Positions 1-8,959 are shown, counted from the stretch's first letter. The stretch: DNA of 64,000 bases from Leuconostoc lactis (GCF_007954625.1 NZ_CP042420.1:942501-1006500), one strand, 5' to 3'. Program-made: numbers and translations. Notes: generated from the letters alone by a model not told the origin.

Positions 1-1
1 G

Positions 2-409
2 ATTGACCAAGTTTCTGATGAACGTCGCTCAGCGTTAAGGCAAACGGATGATGGGCAAACGGTCTCATCGCCGTCACAACAGCAAGCGACCACAACTGCC
101 TCAGACACCAACCAACAGCCTGTGGACAATCTATTGACCGTTAAATTGCCGTACTTTGAAGCGATTATCCCAATTGCGCATTTAGCCAACCGGTTAGATC
201 GTGCTTCAGACTTATATCGCTATCAGTCCGATTTTTACCTCACGCTACACTACGAACAGGACAATGTGAGTCATGATATGATGAAGGACCAAAAGGCGAT
301 GATTCTCGAGTATGCGACTGTTGCGGCAGTACAAAATGATGTCTTAAGGGAACATGGTGAGTTAGTCATGCAACGCGATGCGCTCAAGCAAATTAAAAAC
401 TTATTCTAA
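2..409 (+). CDS. mecA: Adaptor protein MecA, C-terminal part (5' end outside window)
   Basis: The frame is open from the first bases, so this is the tail of a longer gene. A Gln/Thr/Ser-rich linker of about 40 residues is followed by a compact domain containing YFEAIIPIAHLANRL, DLYRYQSDFYLTL and a final LKQIKNLF, which fits the C-terminal ClpC-binding domain of MecA adaptors. In the family this domain docks substrates onto the ClpC ATPase for ClpCP proteolysis. The N-terminal substrate-binding domain lies outside the window. The family call rests on this domain only. A short hairpin with a T run follows the stop. Confidence 0.8.
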   Translation: MDQVSDERRSALRQTDDGQTVSSPSQQQATTTASDTNQQPVDNLLTVKLPYFEAIIPIAHLANRLDRASDLYRYQSDFYLTLHYEQDNVSHDMMKDQKAMILEYATVAAVQNDVLREHGELVMQRDALKQIKNLF

Positions 410-412
410 AGG

Positions 413-432
413 ACGCGGTAACGCGTTTTTTT
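413..432 (+). terminator. Rho-independent terminator after mecA
   Basis: A five-pair GC stem (ACGCG/CGCGT) with a GTAA loop is followed directly by a run of seven T. It is short, so it may be leaky. The -10-like TATAAT of the next gene (435-440) follows it at once. Confidence 0.6.
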
Positions 433-472
433 GATATAATATAAACATTGACTTTATTAGAAGAGGTAAAAA

Positions 473-874
473 ATGAGTATATTAGGAACAGTTCTAACCG
501 TTATTCTTGCGTGGATTTTAATTGCTTTTGGCAGCTGGCTATGGGTTATTTTGTCAGCAAAATCGAGTGGGACATTACTCAAGCCCGAAGCATTTGCGGA
601 TAAATTAGCCAATGAAAATGCACAAATTATCGACGTACGTGAACCTGCTGCCTATAAGCGCTCACACATTATGGGGGCACGTAATATTCCGGCAATAAAC
701 TTTTCACAAGGAAAGTCTGGCTTGCGTCATGATCGTGATATTTTTCTTTATGATGACCGCTTGCGTGAAGTGACACGTGTGAGCAAAATTTTGAAGAAGC
801 AAGGGTACCAAAAAAATCGTATTTTTATTTTGCGTGGGGGCTTCTCACAATATACTGGGAAGAAAACAAATTAA
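473..874 (+). CDS. Membrane-anchored rhodanese-like protein lacking the catalytic cysteine
   Basis: 133 residues. Residues 5-27 form one hydrophobic N-terminal membrane segment, followed by a rhodanese fold: IIDVREPAAYKRSHIMGARNIP (about 52-73) and the final ILRGGFSQYTGK. In active sulfurtransferases the strand reading about IFLY is followed by the catalytic Cys loop; here Asp94 stands there (IFLYDDRLRE). The protein has no Cys at all, so thiosulfate sulfurtransferase activity is unlikely and a binding or scaffold role is inferred. It has its own -10-like TATAAT (435-440), an SD (AGAGG) and its own terminator, so it is monocistronic. Confidence 0.8.
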   Translation: MSILGTVLTVILAWILIAFGSWLWVILSAKSSGTLLKPEAFADKLANENAQIIDVREPAAYKRSHIMGARNIPAINFSQGKSGLRHDRDIFLYDDRLREVTRVSKILKKQGYQKNRIFILRGGFSQYTGKKTN

Positions 875-890
875 ATAATAACGCCAAGAA

Positions 891-926
891 GGTTGTGATA
901 CGGCTTATGTATCACAACCTTTTTTT
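891..926 (+). terminator. Terminator after rhodanese gene
   Basis: Perfect 10-bp stem (GGTTGTGATA/TATCACAACC), loop of about 9 nt and a run of seven T. Confidence 0.85.
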
Positions 927-984
927 ATATGGGCAGCTAAAAATAATGATGGTGTCGATGGCTTTAAATTTTAATAAAGAAGTG

Positions 985-1010
985 TATAATTGAAAATGTA
1001 AGCGGTTACA
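985..1010 (+). promoter_or_regulatory. -10 box and perfect cre site of the lplA-pdh operon
   Basis: TATAAT at 985-990 is followed by TGTAAGCGGTTACA at 997-1010. This 14-mer matches the Gram-positive catabolite-responsive element consensus TGWAARCGNTWNCA at every position. It sits on the expected transcription start, a position where CcpA binding represses. No good -35 box is visible. The ccpA gene itself is in this window at 23266. Confidence 0.8.
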
Positions 1011-1024
1011 AAAAGGAGAAAGCC

Positions 1025-2035
1025 ATGCAATACATTAATTACTTTAATCATGATGCCTACACAAATATTGCCATGGATGCGTGGTTACTGAAGCATTTAA
1101 AGCCAACTGAACCGGTTTTTGCCTTGTGGCAAAATCAGCGTGCCGTTATTGTTGGTGAAAATCAAAACACGTTTTCTGAAGTGAATGCTGATTATATCAC
1201 TGAAAATGATGTGCAAGTTGTCAGACGGGTTTCTGGTGGTGGCGCAGTTTATCATGATTTAGGGAACATTTGCTTTACTTTTTTTGTACCGGTTGTTAGC
1301 AGTGCCAATGTTGATTTTCATCAATTTGTGCAACCAATGGCAGATGCTTTAGCTGCAGTTGGCATTGACGTCACAATTTCTGGCCGTAATGATTTGGAAA
1401 TCGATGGCAAGAAAATTTCTGGTAATGCGCAGCGCTATGCGGGTGGCTATTTAATGCATCATGGTACATTGTTGTGGGATACGGATGTGGATGCGATGGT
1501 ACGGTCGTTAAACGTGGCTGACGAAAAATTTATTTCAAAAGCAGCGAAATCAGTCCGCGCACGGGTGGGTAATATTAAGGATTATGCCCCTGATAATTTA
1601 ACCATCGATGCATTTATCAAACAATTGCGCTATTACCTCACTAATGAAGGGCGAGATGGTGAATATCAATTAACAGACACACAGAAGACAGCGATTTTAG
1701 CCTTACGAGATCAACAGTTTGCCCAGTGGTCATGGAATTATGGGCAAAGTCCGGATTTCATGTATCAAAACCATGCTAAATATCAGGGTGGCAGCATTGA
1801 CGTGCATGTCAATGCTGTTGACGGGAAAATAACTGATATTGACTTTACTGGTGATTTTTTGGGTGTGCGTGATTGGCGTGAGATTAAATCACAATTTATT
1901 GGCTTGCCGTTTACCAAGACTGCGGTAGCTGACGTGTTATTAGCGAACCAAGACGGTCAGTACTTTGGCACGATCACGAACGATGAACTTTTGGCAGTAT
2001 TTTTTCAGAAAGATGAGGTAGAAACACATGTCTGA
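1025..2035 (+). CDS. lplA: Lipoate-protein ligase A
   Basis: 336 residues. The enzyme activates lipoate with ATP and attaches it to lipoyl domains such as that of PdhC downstream. Visible LplA features are VVRRVSGGGAVYHDLGNICFT (about 64-84, the RRxxGGGxVxHD motif), the GKKISGNAQR segment with its conserved Lys (about 127-136), and a C-terminal accessory domain. The SD AAAGGAG precedes the ATG. The gene overlaps pdhA by 8 bases, so ligase and target complex are co-expressed. This suggests use of scavenged lipoate; no lipoate synthase is in the window. Confidence 0.93.
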   Translation: MQYINYFNHDAYTNIAMDAWLLKHLKPTEPVFALWQNQRAVIVGENQNTFSEVNADYITENDVQVVRRVSGGGAVYHDLGNICFTFFVPVVSSANVDFHQFVQPMADALAAVGIDVTISGRNDLEIDGKKISGNAQRYAGGYLMHHGTLLWDTDVDAMVRSLNVADEKFISKAAKSVRARVGNIKDYAPDNLTIDAFIKQLRYYLTNEGRDGEYQLTDTQKTAILALRDQQFAQWSWNYGQSPDFMYQNHAKYQGGSIDVHVNAVDGKITDIDFTGDFLGVRDWREIKSQFIGLPFTKTAVADVLLANQDGQYFGTITNDELLAVFFQKDEVETHV

Positions 2036-3164
2036 TATCACAGTAACAAATGAGAAAATTTTGGACTTTAGTGGCCAATTAGCGCTACAGGATGAGACAT
2101 TTCCAACACTACAGATTTTAAATCCTGCGGGTGAGATTGTTGATGAAGCTGGTTTAGCGCGTGCAGATCTATCATCGGAAGATTTAGTCCAAATTATGCA
2201 ACGGATGTTGTTGAGCCGGCAATTAGATATTCGGTCAACAAAGCTTGCCAAGCAAGGTCGCTTTGGCTTTTTTGCGCCAACAGCTGGGCAAGAAGCCTCA
2301 CAAATGGCTTCATCGTATGCCTTTAATGATAGCGATTGGTTAATGCCGGGATATCGTGATATTCCACAAATTATCGTGAAGGGGTGGCCAATTTGGAAAG
2401 CGATTCTATGGTCACGCGGCCATGTTTTAGGGAATGTGTTCACAACGTCAGATGATCAACCCGTCAATGCTTGGATGCCACAAATTATCATTGGCGCCCA
2501 ATACGTTGAAGCAGCTGGAATTGGCTTAGGACTCAAAAAGCGGCAAAAAGACGCGGTCGCCTATGCCTATACGGGTGATGGCGGGTCGTCACAAGGTGAC
2601 TTTTACGAAGGGGTCAATTTTGCTGGTGCCTATCAAGCCAATGCCGTCTTCTTTATTCAAAATAATGGCTATGCTATTTCAACACCACGTGGATTACAAA
2701 CTGCGGCAACGCACTTGGCGGCCAAAGGCTGGGCTGCTGGGGTGCCAAGTGTCGTGGTTGATGGGAATGATCCAATTGCCGTGTATTTGGCAGCTAAGGA
2801 GGCGCGTCAGTGGGCAGTATCCGGTAATGGGCCAGTATTGATTGAAACGCTGACAGATCGCTTAGAGCCGCATTCAACTGCAGGTGACGATCCATTGCGT
2901 TATCGCACACAAGATGACATTGATGCGTGGTGGGCAAAAGAACCCCTCATTCGGATGCGCAAGTTTATGACCGACCAAGGCATTTGGGATGAGGCTAAAG
3001 AAGCCGCCTATATTGCGGAAGTCAATGCCTTAATTGATGAACAGATTAAAATTGCAGATAATGTGCCAAAGCAAAAAATTTCTGACTTTATTAAAAATAC
3101 ACTGGAAGTTCCAAGTTATGCTATGACAGAACAAATCGCAAAGTTTGAAAGTGAGGGGAAGTAA
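2028..3164 (+). CDS. pdhA: Pyruvate dehydrogenase E1 component, alpha subunit
   Basis: 378 residues. With PdhB it forms the thiamine-diphosphate-dependent decarboxylase of the pyruvate dehydrogenase complex. The ThDP/Mg motif [13 protein letters not shown] starts at residue 183 and ends with the NN pair at 212-213. The segment [14 protein letters not shown] matches the phosphorylation-loop region of the family. Length is normal. It overlaps lplA by 8 bases, and pdhB starts one base after its stop. Branched-chain 2-oxoacid dehydrogenase E1 is an alternative by fold, but the adjacent gene set and the lack of a bkd context favour pyruvate. Confidence 0.92.
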   Translation: MSDITVTNEKILDFSGQLALQDETFPTLQILNPAGEIVDEAGLARADLSSEDLVQIMQRMLLSRQLDIRSTKLAKQGRFGFFAPTAGQEASQMASSYAFNDSDWLMPGYRDIPQIIVKGWPIWKAILWSRGHVLGNVFTTSDDQPVNAWMPQIIIGAQYVEAAGIGLGLKKRQKDAVAYAYTGDGGSSQGDFYEGVNFAGAYQANAVFFIQNNGYAISTPRGLQTAATHLAAKGWAAGVPSVVVDGNDPIAVYLAAKEARQWAVSGNGPVLIETLTDRLEPHSTAGDDPLRYRTQDDIDAWWAKEPLIRMRKFMTDQGIWDEAKEAAYIAEVNALIDEQIKIADNVPKQKISDFIKNTLEVPSYAMTEQIAKFESEGK

Positions 3165-3165
3165 G

Positions 3166-4146
3166 ATGGCTGTTAAAAGTTATATTGATGCTGTCCGCGA
3201 GGCAATGGATCTTGCCCTTGGTCAAGACGAGAACGTCCTCATTTTTGGTGAAGATGTTGGTAAAAATGGCGGTGTGTTCCGTGCCACCGATGGGCTGCAA
3301 GCCAAATATGGCGAAGATCGGGTCTTTAATACGCCCTTAGCTGAGTCAGGTATTGGTGGACTAGCCATTGGCTTAACCACACAAAACTATCGACCAGTGA
3401 TGGAAATTCAATTCTTTGGCTTTGTATTTGAAGTGATGGATTCAATCGCTGGCCAAATGGCCCGTAATCGTTTCCGCTTTGGTGGGACAAAGCAAATGCC
3501 AATTGTGGTTCGTGCCCCTTATGGCGGTGGCACAAAGACACCGGAGATGCATGCGGACAACTTGGAAGGCATTGTGGCCCAAATCCCTGGTATTCGTGTT
3601 GTGATGCCCGCCAACCCAGCAGATGCTAAAGGCTTATTGCTCAGTGCAATTGAATCAAATGATCCTGTGGTCTTTTTGGAAAATTTGCATCTCTATCGTT
3701 CATTAAAAGGCGAAGTACCAGAAGGTTACTACACAACACCGCTTGATCAAGCGGCCGTTGCGCGGGAAGGTAGTGATGTCTCGATTATTTCTTATGGTGG
3801 CGGTGTACCAGTTGCGTTGAAGGCAGCGGAAGCCTTAGCCAAAGAGAATATTTCGGCCGAGGTTCTAGACTTACGGACAGTTTCGCCACTTGATATTGCA
3901 AGTATTGGCGCCACAGTACAAAAGACCGGTCGAGTGGTCGTTGTCCAAGAAGCCCAACGCATGGCAGGCATCGGCGCCAACGTGATGAGTGAAATTTCAG
4001 AGCGATTTATTTTGGACTTGAAGGCACCGATTGGCCGCGTGGCGGCACCGGACTCAGTTTATCCATTTGGTCAAGCCGAAAATGATTGGATGATTAAAGC
4101 AGATGATGTTGTGGCAAAAGTGATGGAGGTTGTGAATTATGACTGA
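3166..4146 (+). CDS. pdhB: Pyruvate dehydrogenase E1 component, beta subunit
   Basis: 326 residues. I place the start at the ATG at 3166, preceded by GAGGGGAAG, rather than the upstream in-frame ATG at 3145 that lies inside pdhA. The protein begins [15 protein letters not shown] and carries the usual [29 protein letters not shown] and [17 protein letters not shown] segments of E1-beta. It completes the alpha2beta2 E1 enzyme. It overlaps pdhC by 8 bases, indicating translational coupling. Confidence 0.93.
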   Translation: MAVKSYIDAVREAMDLALGQDENVLIFGEDVGKNGGVFRATDGLQAKYGEDRVFNTPLAESGIGGLAIGLTTQNYRPVMEIQFFGFVFEVMDSIAGQMARNRFRFGGTKQMPIVVRAPYGGGTKTPEMHADNLEGIVAQIPGIRVVMPANPADAKGLLLSAIESNDPVVFLENLHLYRSLKGEVPEGYYTTPLDQAAVAREGSDVSIISYGGGVPVALKAAEALAKENISAEVLDLRTVSPLDIASIGATVQKTGRVVVVQEAQRMAGIGANVMSEISERFILDLKAPIGRVAAPDSVYPFGQAENDWMIKADDVVAKVMEVVNYD

Positions 4147-5449
4147 GATTTTTAAAATGCCAGATATTGGTGAAGGGATGGCCGAAGGTGATATTACGTT
4201 ATGGCTGGTTAAAGTTGGTGACACGATTGCCATGGATGATCCCGTTGCCGAAGTGCAAAATGATAAGTTAATTCAAGAAATTTTATCACCCTATGCGGGG
4301 AAAGTGACGAAGTTGTTTGTCGAGGCTGGCACAACTGTATCCGTTGGCGATCCCTTGATTGAATTTGATGGCGATGGTAGTGGTGGTACTGCGTCAGTGG
4401 CTGATACTGCTGTACCAACACCTGACGTGGCACCAGTTGCACCTGTGACTGAGCAGGCACCACAAGCACAGACTACACCTAGTCCTACGGCAAGTACTGT
4501 CCAAACGGTTAACGGTCATGTCTTGGCGATGCCTTCAGTTCGTCATTTGGCGTTTGAAAAAGGCATTGATCTCACGCAAGTACCTGCAACTGGTCGACAT
4601 GGTCATGTGACCTTGACCGATGTCATGAACTTCCAAGCAGATACCACAGCAGCGCCCACACCGGTGGCTGCTGTGGCCCCAGCGGCACCAACCCCACCAA
4701 AGCCTGCAGATAGCAAATCAGAACGACCTGTTGCACCAGCGCCACTACATGAAGGTCGGCAACCAATGACACCAATCCGGAAGGTCATTGCCAAAGCAAT
4801 GGCCAACCAGAACGCAACGATTCCGGCGGTCACTAATTTTGATAGTGTTGAGGTGAGTCAGCTGGTGGCACATCGTCAACAGTTTAAAGCACAGGCGTCT
4901 GAACAAGGGATTCATTTGACTTACTTGGCTTATGTGGTGAAAGCGTTGGCGGCGACGGCTAAAAAATTCCCAGAAATTAATGCCAGTTTGGATATGACCA
5001 CCCAAGAAATTATTTACCATGACGACGTGAACATGGGGATTGCGGTGAATGCACCGTCTGGTTTATTTGTACCGGTCGTGGCGCAAGTTGATCGGAAGTC
5101 GATTTTCCAAATTGCCAAAGAAATTGCCATTTTGGCCGATGCCGTGCGTGATGGGTCGATTTCGCCTAAGCAAATGCAAGGCAGCACGATGACGATTTCT
5201 AACCTCGGTTCAGCACGGGGCACTTGGTTCACACCCATTATTAATGGCCATGAAGTGATGATTCTTGGCTTAGGCTCAATTGTTAAGGAGCCAGTCGTCA
5301 ATGCGGCTGGGGAAATTGTTGTCGGTCAGAATATGAAGCTGTCCTTAACTTATGATCACCGGTTGATTGATGGTATGTTAGGTCAAAGTGCCTTGAATTA
5401 TTTGAAGCAGTTATTGGCTGATCCAGCGTATATGTTGATGGAGGTGTAA
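4139..5449 (+). CDS. pdhC: Pyruvate dehydrogenase E2, dihydrolipoyl acetyltransferase
   Basis: 436 residues. There is one lipoyl domain (about 1-80) with the lipoylated Lys43 in VQNDKLIQE, then an Ala/Pro/Thr-rich linker, a peripheral-subunit-binding domain (about 127-162, [15 protein letters not shown]), a second Ala/Pro linker, and the catalytic domain from about 205. The active-site motif YDHRLIDG places the catalytic His at about 407. E2 forms the complex core and passes the acetyl group to CoA. A single lipoyl domain is common in Gram-positive E2. The next gene starts one base after the stop. Confidence 0.93.
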   Translation: MTEIFKMPDIGEGMAEGDITLWLVKVGDTIAMDDPVAEVQNDKLIQEILSPYAGKVTKLFVEAGTTVSVGDPLIEFDGDGSGGTASVADTAVPTPDVAPVAPVTEQAPQAQTTPSPTASTVQTVNGHVLAMPSVRHLAFEKGIDLTQVPATGRHGHVTLTDVMNFQADTTAAPTPVAAVAPAAPTPPKPADSKSERPVAPAPLHEGRQPMTPIRKVIAKAMANQNATIPAVTNFDSVEVSQLVAHRQQFKAQASEQGIHLTYLAYVVKALAATAKKFPEINASLDMTTQEIIYHDDVNMGIAVNAPSGLFVPVVAQVDRKSIFQIAKEIAILADAVRDGSISPKQMQGSTMTISNLGSARGTWFTPIINGHEVMILGLGSIVKEPVVNAAGEIVVGQNMKLSLTYDHRLIDGMLGQSALNYLKQLLADPAYMLMEV

Positions 5450-5450
5450 G

Positions 5451-6860
5451 ATGGTTGTTGGCGCACAAGCACGTGAAATTGATACAGTTGTGATTGGTTC
5501 TGGGCCTGGCGGCTATGTGGCAGCCATTCGCGCCGCCGAATTGGGGCAAAAGGTGACCATTATTGAGCGCGACGCCATTGGCGGCGTTTGTCTGAATGTC
5601 GGCTGCATTCCATCAAAAGCGTTAATCCATGTTGGCCATCGCTACCAAGAAGCCCAAGCAAACACACCATTTGGTCTGACAACCAGTGGGGCAACCTTAG
5701 ATTGGCAACAAACCCAAGATTGGAAGCAAAATCAAGTCGTGAATACCTTAACCAGTGGTGTGGCGATGTTGCTGAAAAAGCATCAGGTGGAAATTGTCCA
5801 TGGCGAAGCGACTTTTACCGATAATGAAACCTTAAACGTGGTGCAAGAAGACGGTCATGAATTATTACAATTCAACAATGCCATTATTGCGACTGGGTCA
5901 CGTCCAGTTGCTATTCCAAGTATGCCATTTGGTGGCCGCATTATTGATTCAACGGGTGCCTTAAGTTTACCTGAAGTGCCTAAGCGTTTAATTATTGTCG
6001 GTGGCGGCGTCATTGGTTCCGAGTTAGGTGGCGCTTATGCCAACCTTGGTGCACAAGTCACAATCATTGAGGGACTAGATCATACCCTCAATGGGTTTGA
6101 TGCCGAAATGACACGACCAGTTTTGGCTGACTTTAAGCAAAAGGGGGGCGTTATCGTCACTGACGCGCAGGCCAAGTCGGCCACGCAAACTGATGATGAG
6201 GTGCGTCTCACGTACACCGTGGCTGGCGAGGAGCACACGATTACTGGTGATTATCTACTCGTGGCAGTTGGCCGTCGGGCAAACACGGACACCTTGGGCT
6301 TAAACAACACGGATGTGAAACTCACAGATCGTGGGTTGATTGAAATTGCGGATAACATGCAGACGAGCGTGCCGCATATTTATGCCATTGGGGATGTGAC
6401 TGCAGGGCCACAACTGGCCCATAAGGCGAGCTTCCAGGGTAAGATTGCTGCTGCAGCGATTGCGGGGGATCCGCAAGCACACGACCTGCATTATGGGTTA
6501 CCAGCCGTTGCGTATACGCAAGTCGAGATGGCAACCGTTGGCGAGACACCCGAATCAGCCCAAGCCAACCAACTGGACGTTAAAGTATCTAAATTCCCCT
6601 TTGCGGCCAATGGTCGTGCCATTTCAATGGGTGAAACGGCGGGATTCATCCGCTTAATCAGCGATAAGACCACCAATGCAGTGTTAGGGGCGCAAATTGT
6701 TGGCCCAAGTGCTTCAGATTTGATTGCTGAGTTAGCACTGGCAATTGAAAACGGCCTGACCACACAAGATATTTCATTGACGATTCACCCACATCCAACC
6801 TTGGGTGAGGCGATTATGGATACTGCTGAATTGGCAGATGGGTTACCCGTTCACATTTAG
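5451..6860 (+). CDS. pdhD: Dihydrolipoyl dehydrogenase (E3)
   Basis: 469 residues. A flavoprotein that reoxidises the lipoyl group of PdhC with NAD. The FAD dinucleotide fold VVIGSGPGGYVAA is at about 13-25, and the redox disulfide is Cys47/Cys52 in GGVCLNVGCIPSK. The NAD fold is IIVGGGVIGSELGG, and the C-terminal His-Glu dyad is in HPHPTLGE (446-453). It is the last gene of the lplA-pdhABCD operon and is followed by a 14-bp hairpin. Confidence 0.94.
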   Translation: MVVGAQAREIDTVVIGSGPGGYVAAIRAAELGQKVTIIERDAIGGVCLNVGCIPSKALIHVGHRYQEAQANTPFGLTTSGATLDWQQTQDWKQNQVVNTLTSGVAMLLKKHQVEIVHGEATFTDNETLNVVQEDGHELLQFNNAIIATGSRPVAIPSMPFGGRIIDSTGALSLPEVPKRLIIVGGGVIGSELGGAYANLGAQVTIIEGLDHTLNGFDAEMTRPVLADFKQKGGVIVTDAQAKSATQTDDEVRLTYTVAGEEHTITGDYLLVAVGRRANTDTLGLNNTDVKLTDRGLIEIADNMQTSVPHIYAIGDVTAGPQLAHKASFQGKIAAAAIAGDPQAHDLHYGLPAVAYTQVEMATVGETPESAQANQLDVKVSKFPFAANGRAISMGETAGFIRLISDKTTNAVLGAQIVGPSASDLIAELALAIENGLTTQDISLTIHPHPTLGEAIMDTAELADGLPVHI

Positions 6861-6884
6861 CATGCAATACTGACATAAGCAGCA

Positions 6885-6919
6885 AATGACGTTGCCAACA
6901 CTTGGCAACGTCATTTTAA
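6885..6919 (+). terminator. Terminator of the pdh operon
   Basis: Perfect 14-bp stem (AATGACGTTGCCAA with its complement), 3-nt loop, then TT(T)AAT. The stem is very stable and the T run is short. Confidence 0.8.
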
Positions 6920-6932
6920 TTCTAGGAGAGTT

Positions 6933-7715
6933 ATGGCTCATATTACAACAAACGACAACGTACAATTAGCCTATCACGTTCATGGAATTGGCCAGCCCAT
7001 TATTTTAATTGCTGGCTATTCTGGCAACCAAGCGACGTGGACAGCACAAATTCCGGCATTCGTAGCAGCCGGGTATCAAGTGATTACTTATGACCGCCGC
7101 AATCATGGGCAGAGTGATCAAGTGGCTTACGGCATGCGGCTATCGCGTCACGGGATGGATCTCGCCACGATTATCTCAGCTTTAGCACTCAAACAGCCCA
7201 TTTTATTAGGGCATTCGATGGGCGCCAGCACAATTTGGGCGTATTTGTCCCTATTCGGGGATGCTGATATTCGTGCCGTGATCACTGAAGATCAAATCCC
7301 CAAAATGATTCAGACAGCGGATTGGCCTTATGGTTTATTAGGGTCCGATTGGCAGCATTTACCAGCAGCTTTGACGCAATTACCCACCACGAAATTAACG
7401 AACCTGAAGCTTTCAGCTGACATCAAACGCGCAATTGGGCAACATTTCCAACCTTTTGATTTCAAATTGAATGCCCCGTTATTGGAAAATAGCGCAGTGC
7501 AAGATTGGCGGGATGTTTTGCGGCGTGAAGCGGTGCCGCACTTGTTTATTGCGGGTGGCCAGTCACCATTATGGCCAGCTGAACATGCCAAAGTGTTAGC
7601 ACAGATGACGGCGCATGGGCAATACGTCATTCTACCTGAAGCCGGCCATATCCCCCATATCGAAGATCCAGCGACGTTTAATGACGCAATTTTGACTTTC
7701 TTAAATCGTTTATAA
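6933..7715 (+). CDS. Alpha/beta hydrolase
   Basis: 260 residues. The nucleophile elbow GHSMGAS gives Ser95, and the oxyanion region is IAGYSGNQATW. The acid lies in the HLFIAGGQSPLWP strand region and the His in PEAGHIPHIEDP near the C-terminus. These define a serine hydrolase of the alpha/beta fold, probably an esterase or lactonase-like enzyme; the substrate cannot be read from the sequence. The SD TAGGAG precedes the ATG. It sits between two terminators, so it is probably expressed alone. Confidence 0.85.
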   Translation: MAHITTNDNVQLAYHVHGIGQPIILIAGYSGNQATWTAQIPAFVAAGYQVITYDRRNHGQSDQVAYGMRLSRHGMDLATIISALALKQPILLGHSMGASTIWAYLSLFGDADIRAVITEDQIPKMIQTADWPYGLLGSDWQHLPAALTQLPTTKLTNLKLSADIKRAIGQHFQPFDFKLNAPLLENSAVQDWRDVLRREAVPHLFIAGGQSPLWPAEHAKVLAQMTAHGQYVILPEAGHIPHIEDPATFNDAILTFLNRL

Positions 7716-7750
7716 AAAAGCAACGGCCATAAAGGTTGTTGCTTTTTTTT
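7714..7750 (+). terminator. Terminator after alpha/beta hydrolase
   Basis: A stem of AGCAACGGCC with GGTTGTTGCT (one G-U pair), flanked by an A run and eight T, loop ATAAA. Confidence 0.85.
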
Positions 7751-7777
7751 GACTAATCAGTCAACAAAAACTATAAT
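7749..7777 (+). promoter_or_regulatory. TetR-gene promoter with palindromic operator over the -35 box
   Basis: TTGACT (7749-7754), a 17-bp spacer and TATAAT (7772-7777) form a near-consensus promoter. The -35 hexamer is the left arm of TTGACTAATCAGTCAA (7749-7764), whose 6-bp arms are perfect inverted repeats. A TetR dimer bound there would block RNA polymerase, so autorepression is inferred. The predicted start falls on the A of the ATG at 7784. Confidence 0.75.
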
Positions 7778-7783
7778 CAAGGC

Positions 7784-8179
7784 ATGGGAAGAAAAACAAG
7801 TTTTGATCACGATGTCGTTATGTTACAAATGAGCCAAGTTTTTGCGCGCTTTGGCTATGTAGGGACCGCACTGGATGATTTAGTGGCCGCAACGGGTGTC
7901 TTACGAGGCAGCTTATATCGCGCATTTGGTAGTAAACAGGGGATGTTTATTGCGTGCCTGACAGCAGGTTTAGCCAAACAGCCACAATCAGAATTAACGT
8001 GGCGTTTGATTTTAGTAGCATTATTAGAATTAACCCAAACAAGCATAGCCGTTCGGACGTTGATCCAAGAATGGTATCGCAAACAAGAGGCGACAACAGT
8101 TCTCGCGCAGTTAGGGCAACAACTATTGAATCAAAGTGGTATTTTAAAGGAGGCATTACCAGATGGAAAACACAGTTGA
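7784..8179 (+). CDS. Short TetR/AcrR-family transcriptional regulator
   Basis: 131 residues, short for a family usually near 180-200. The N-terminal helix-turn-helix is clear: MSQVFARFGYVGTALDDLVAATGVLRGSLYRAFGSKQGMF (about 14-54). The C-terminal ligand/dimer domain is reduced. There is no SD, and the -10 box ends 6 nt before the ATG, so the mRNA is probably leaderless. The stop overlaps the next gene's start by 17 bases, which suggests that the PH-like gene is its co-expressed partner. Ligand unknown. Confidence 0.8.
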   Translation: MGRKTSFDHDVVMLQMSQVFARFGYVGTALDDLVAATGVLRGSLYRAFGSKQGMFIACLTAGLAKQPQSELTWRLILVALLELTQTSIAVRTLIQEWYRKQEATTVLAQLGQQLLNQSGILKEALPDGKHS

Positions 8180-8522
8180 ATTAACAGCAGATATGTTAGT
8201 CGTGACACCAGTTGGGATAACAAAAATTGCTGCGTTAAAAGAAGCCGTACGTGTACCAAGGGCGCATGTGGTGGGCGCTTCGATTGATGCGGGCATCCTA
8301 AAGGAAAAGAAAGGGCTACGTATGCCCGGGACAGCTATTCCGGGCTATTGGGCTGGGACTTTTCGTAAAACAGGCGAAGAGACGTTTTTTAACATTAAAC
8401 AAACTAGTGAATCAGTTGTGATTCAGCTCAAAGATGAGCGTTACACCCGCTTAGTAATTGGTGTCGCGCAGCCACGGGAACTCGTCAATCAGATTAATAA
8501 TTGGGTGGCGGGACACGATTAA
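8163..8522 (+). CDS. Small bacterial PH-domain-like protein
   Basis: 119 residues with no signal peptide or membrane segment. The body (about 45-112), with GLRMPGTAIPGYWAGTFR, ETFFNIKQTSESVVIQLKDE and YTRLVIGVAQPRELV, resembles bacterial PH-like beta-sandwich domains; this is a family-level recognition, and the function is unknown. A very strong SD (AAAGGAGG) sits 8 nt before the ATG, inside the TetR gene, so translation is probably much stronger than that of the leaderless regulator upstream. Confidence 0.6.
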   Translation: MENTVELTADMLVVTPVGITKIAALKEAVRVPRAHVVGASIDAGILKEKKGLRMPGTAIPGYWAGTFRKTGEETFFNIKQTSESVVIQLKDERYTRLVIGVAQPRELVNQINNWVAGHD

Positions 8523-8571
8523 ATTGGTACAACGTCTGTCAAAGCTTGCTACGTGACGTCTGTTGGTCATG

Positions 8572-8605
8572 AAAAAAGGATTAGCTGATGTGCTAATCCT
8601 TTTTG
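8572..8605 (+). terminator. Terminator after TetR/PH operon
   Basis: A 13-bp perfect stem (AAAAAGGATTAGC and complement) with loop TGATGT and terminal T run. Confidence 0.85.
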
Positions 8606-8660
8606 CTAATGATCGGTTATATTTTTGCTTGCATAATCAATGGTTAGCAATTAATTAAAC

Positions 8661-8687
8661 AAAAAAATCAGCCGCTAACGGCTGATT
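8661..8687 (-). terminator. Terminator of the DUF3042 gene
   Basis: On the minus strand a 9-bp stem (AATCAGCCG and complement) with a 4-nt loop runs into seven or more T. Confidence 0.85.
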
Positions 8688-8691
8688 GGGT

Positions 8692-8874
8692 TTAAAAGCG
8701 TGATTGATGTGCCGCGATGCTGCGACGAATAGCTTGCTTTGATACTTCTTCGTGTTGTGCTTCGGCTTCTTCGGCTGGCTTGATAACTGTTTGGCGATAC
8801 CCAAGTGCAGAAGCAGCAGCAACAAGGGCTGATCCAATAATACCAACGATAACGCCTGACTTAAATGATTTCAT
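8692..8874 (-). CDS. DUF3042 family small membrane protein
   Basis: 60 residues. A single hydrophobic segment (about 7-24, GVIVGIIGSALVAAASAL) is followed by YRQTVIKPAEEAEAQ and a basic tail ending HQSRF. This pattern matches the DUF3042 family of Lactobacillales, whose function is not known. The SD GAGAGGG lies just upstream. The gene has its own promoter and terminator and diverges from the glycerophosphodiesterase gene. Confidence 0.8.
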   Translation of the reverse strand: MKSFKSGVIVGIIGSALVAAASALGYRQTVIKPAEEAEAQHEEVSKQAIRRSIAAHQSRF

Positions 8875-8908
8875 AATCCCTCTCTTTTCTTACGTTTTTC
8901 TAAAGTCT

Positions 8909-8937
8909 ATTATCAACTATTTTGCCTTATTTGTAAA
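8909..8937 (-). promoter_or_regulatory. Promoter of the DUF3042 gene
   Basis: Minus-strand TTTACA (8932-8937), a 17-bp spacer, and GATAAT (8909-8914). It abuts the -10 box of the opposite gene (8947-8952), so the two promoters are back to back. Confidence 0.65.
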
Positions 8938-8946
8938 CGAATTTAG

Positions 8947-8952
8947 TATAAT
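8947..8952 (+). promoter_or_regulatory. -10 box of the glycerophosphodiesterase gene
   Basis: TATAAT ends 7 nt before the ATG at 8960, and no SD can fit between. The -35 region is weak. A leaderless transcript is predicted. Confidence 0.6.
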
Positions 8953-8959
8953 AAAAATT

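Noticed and set aside
8717..8959. Extended start of the glycerophosphodiesterase frame
   Set aside because: It would run antisense through the DUF3042 gene and both divergent promoters.
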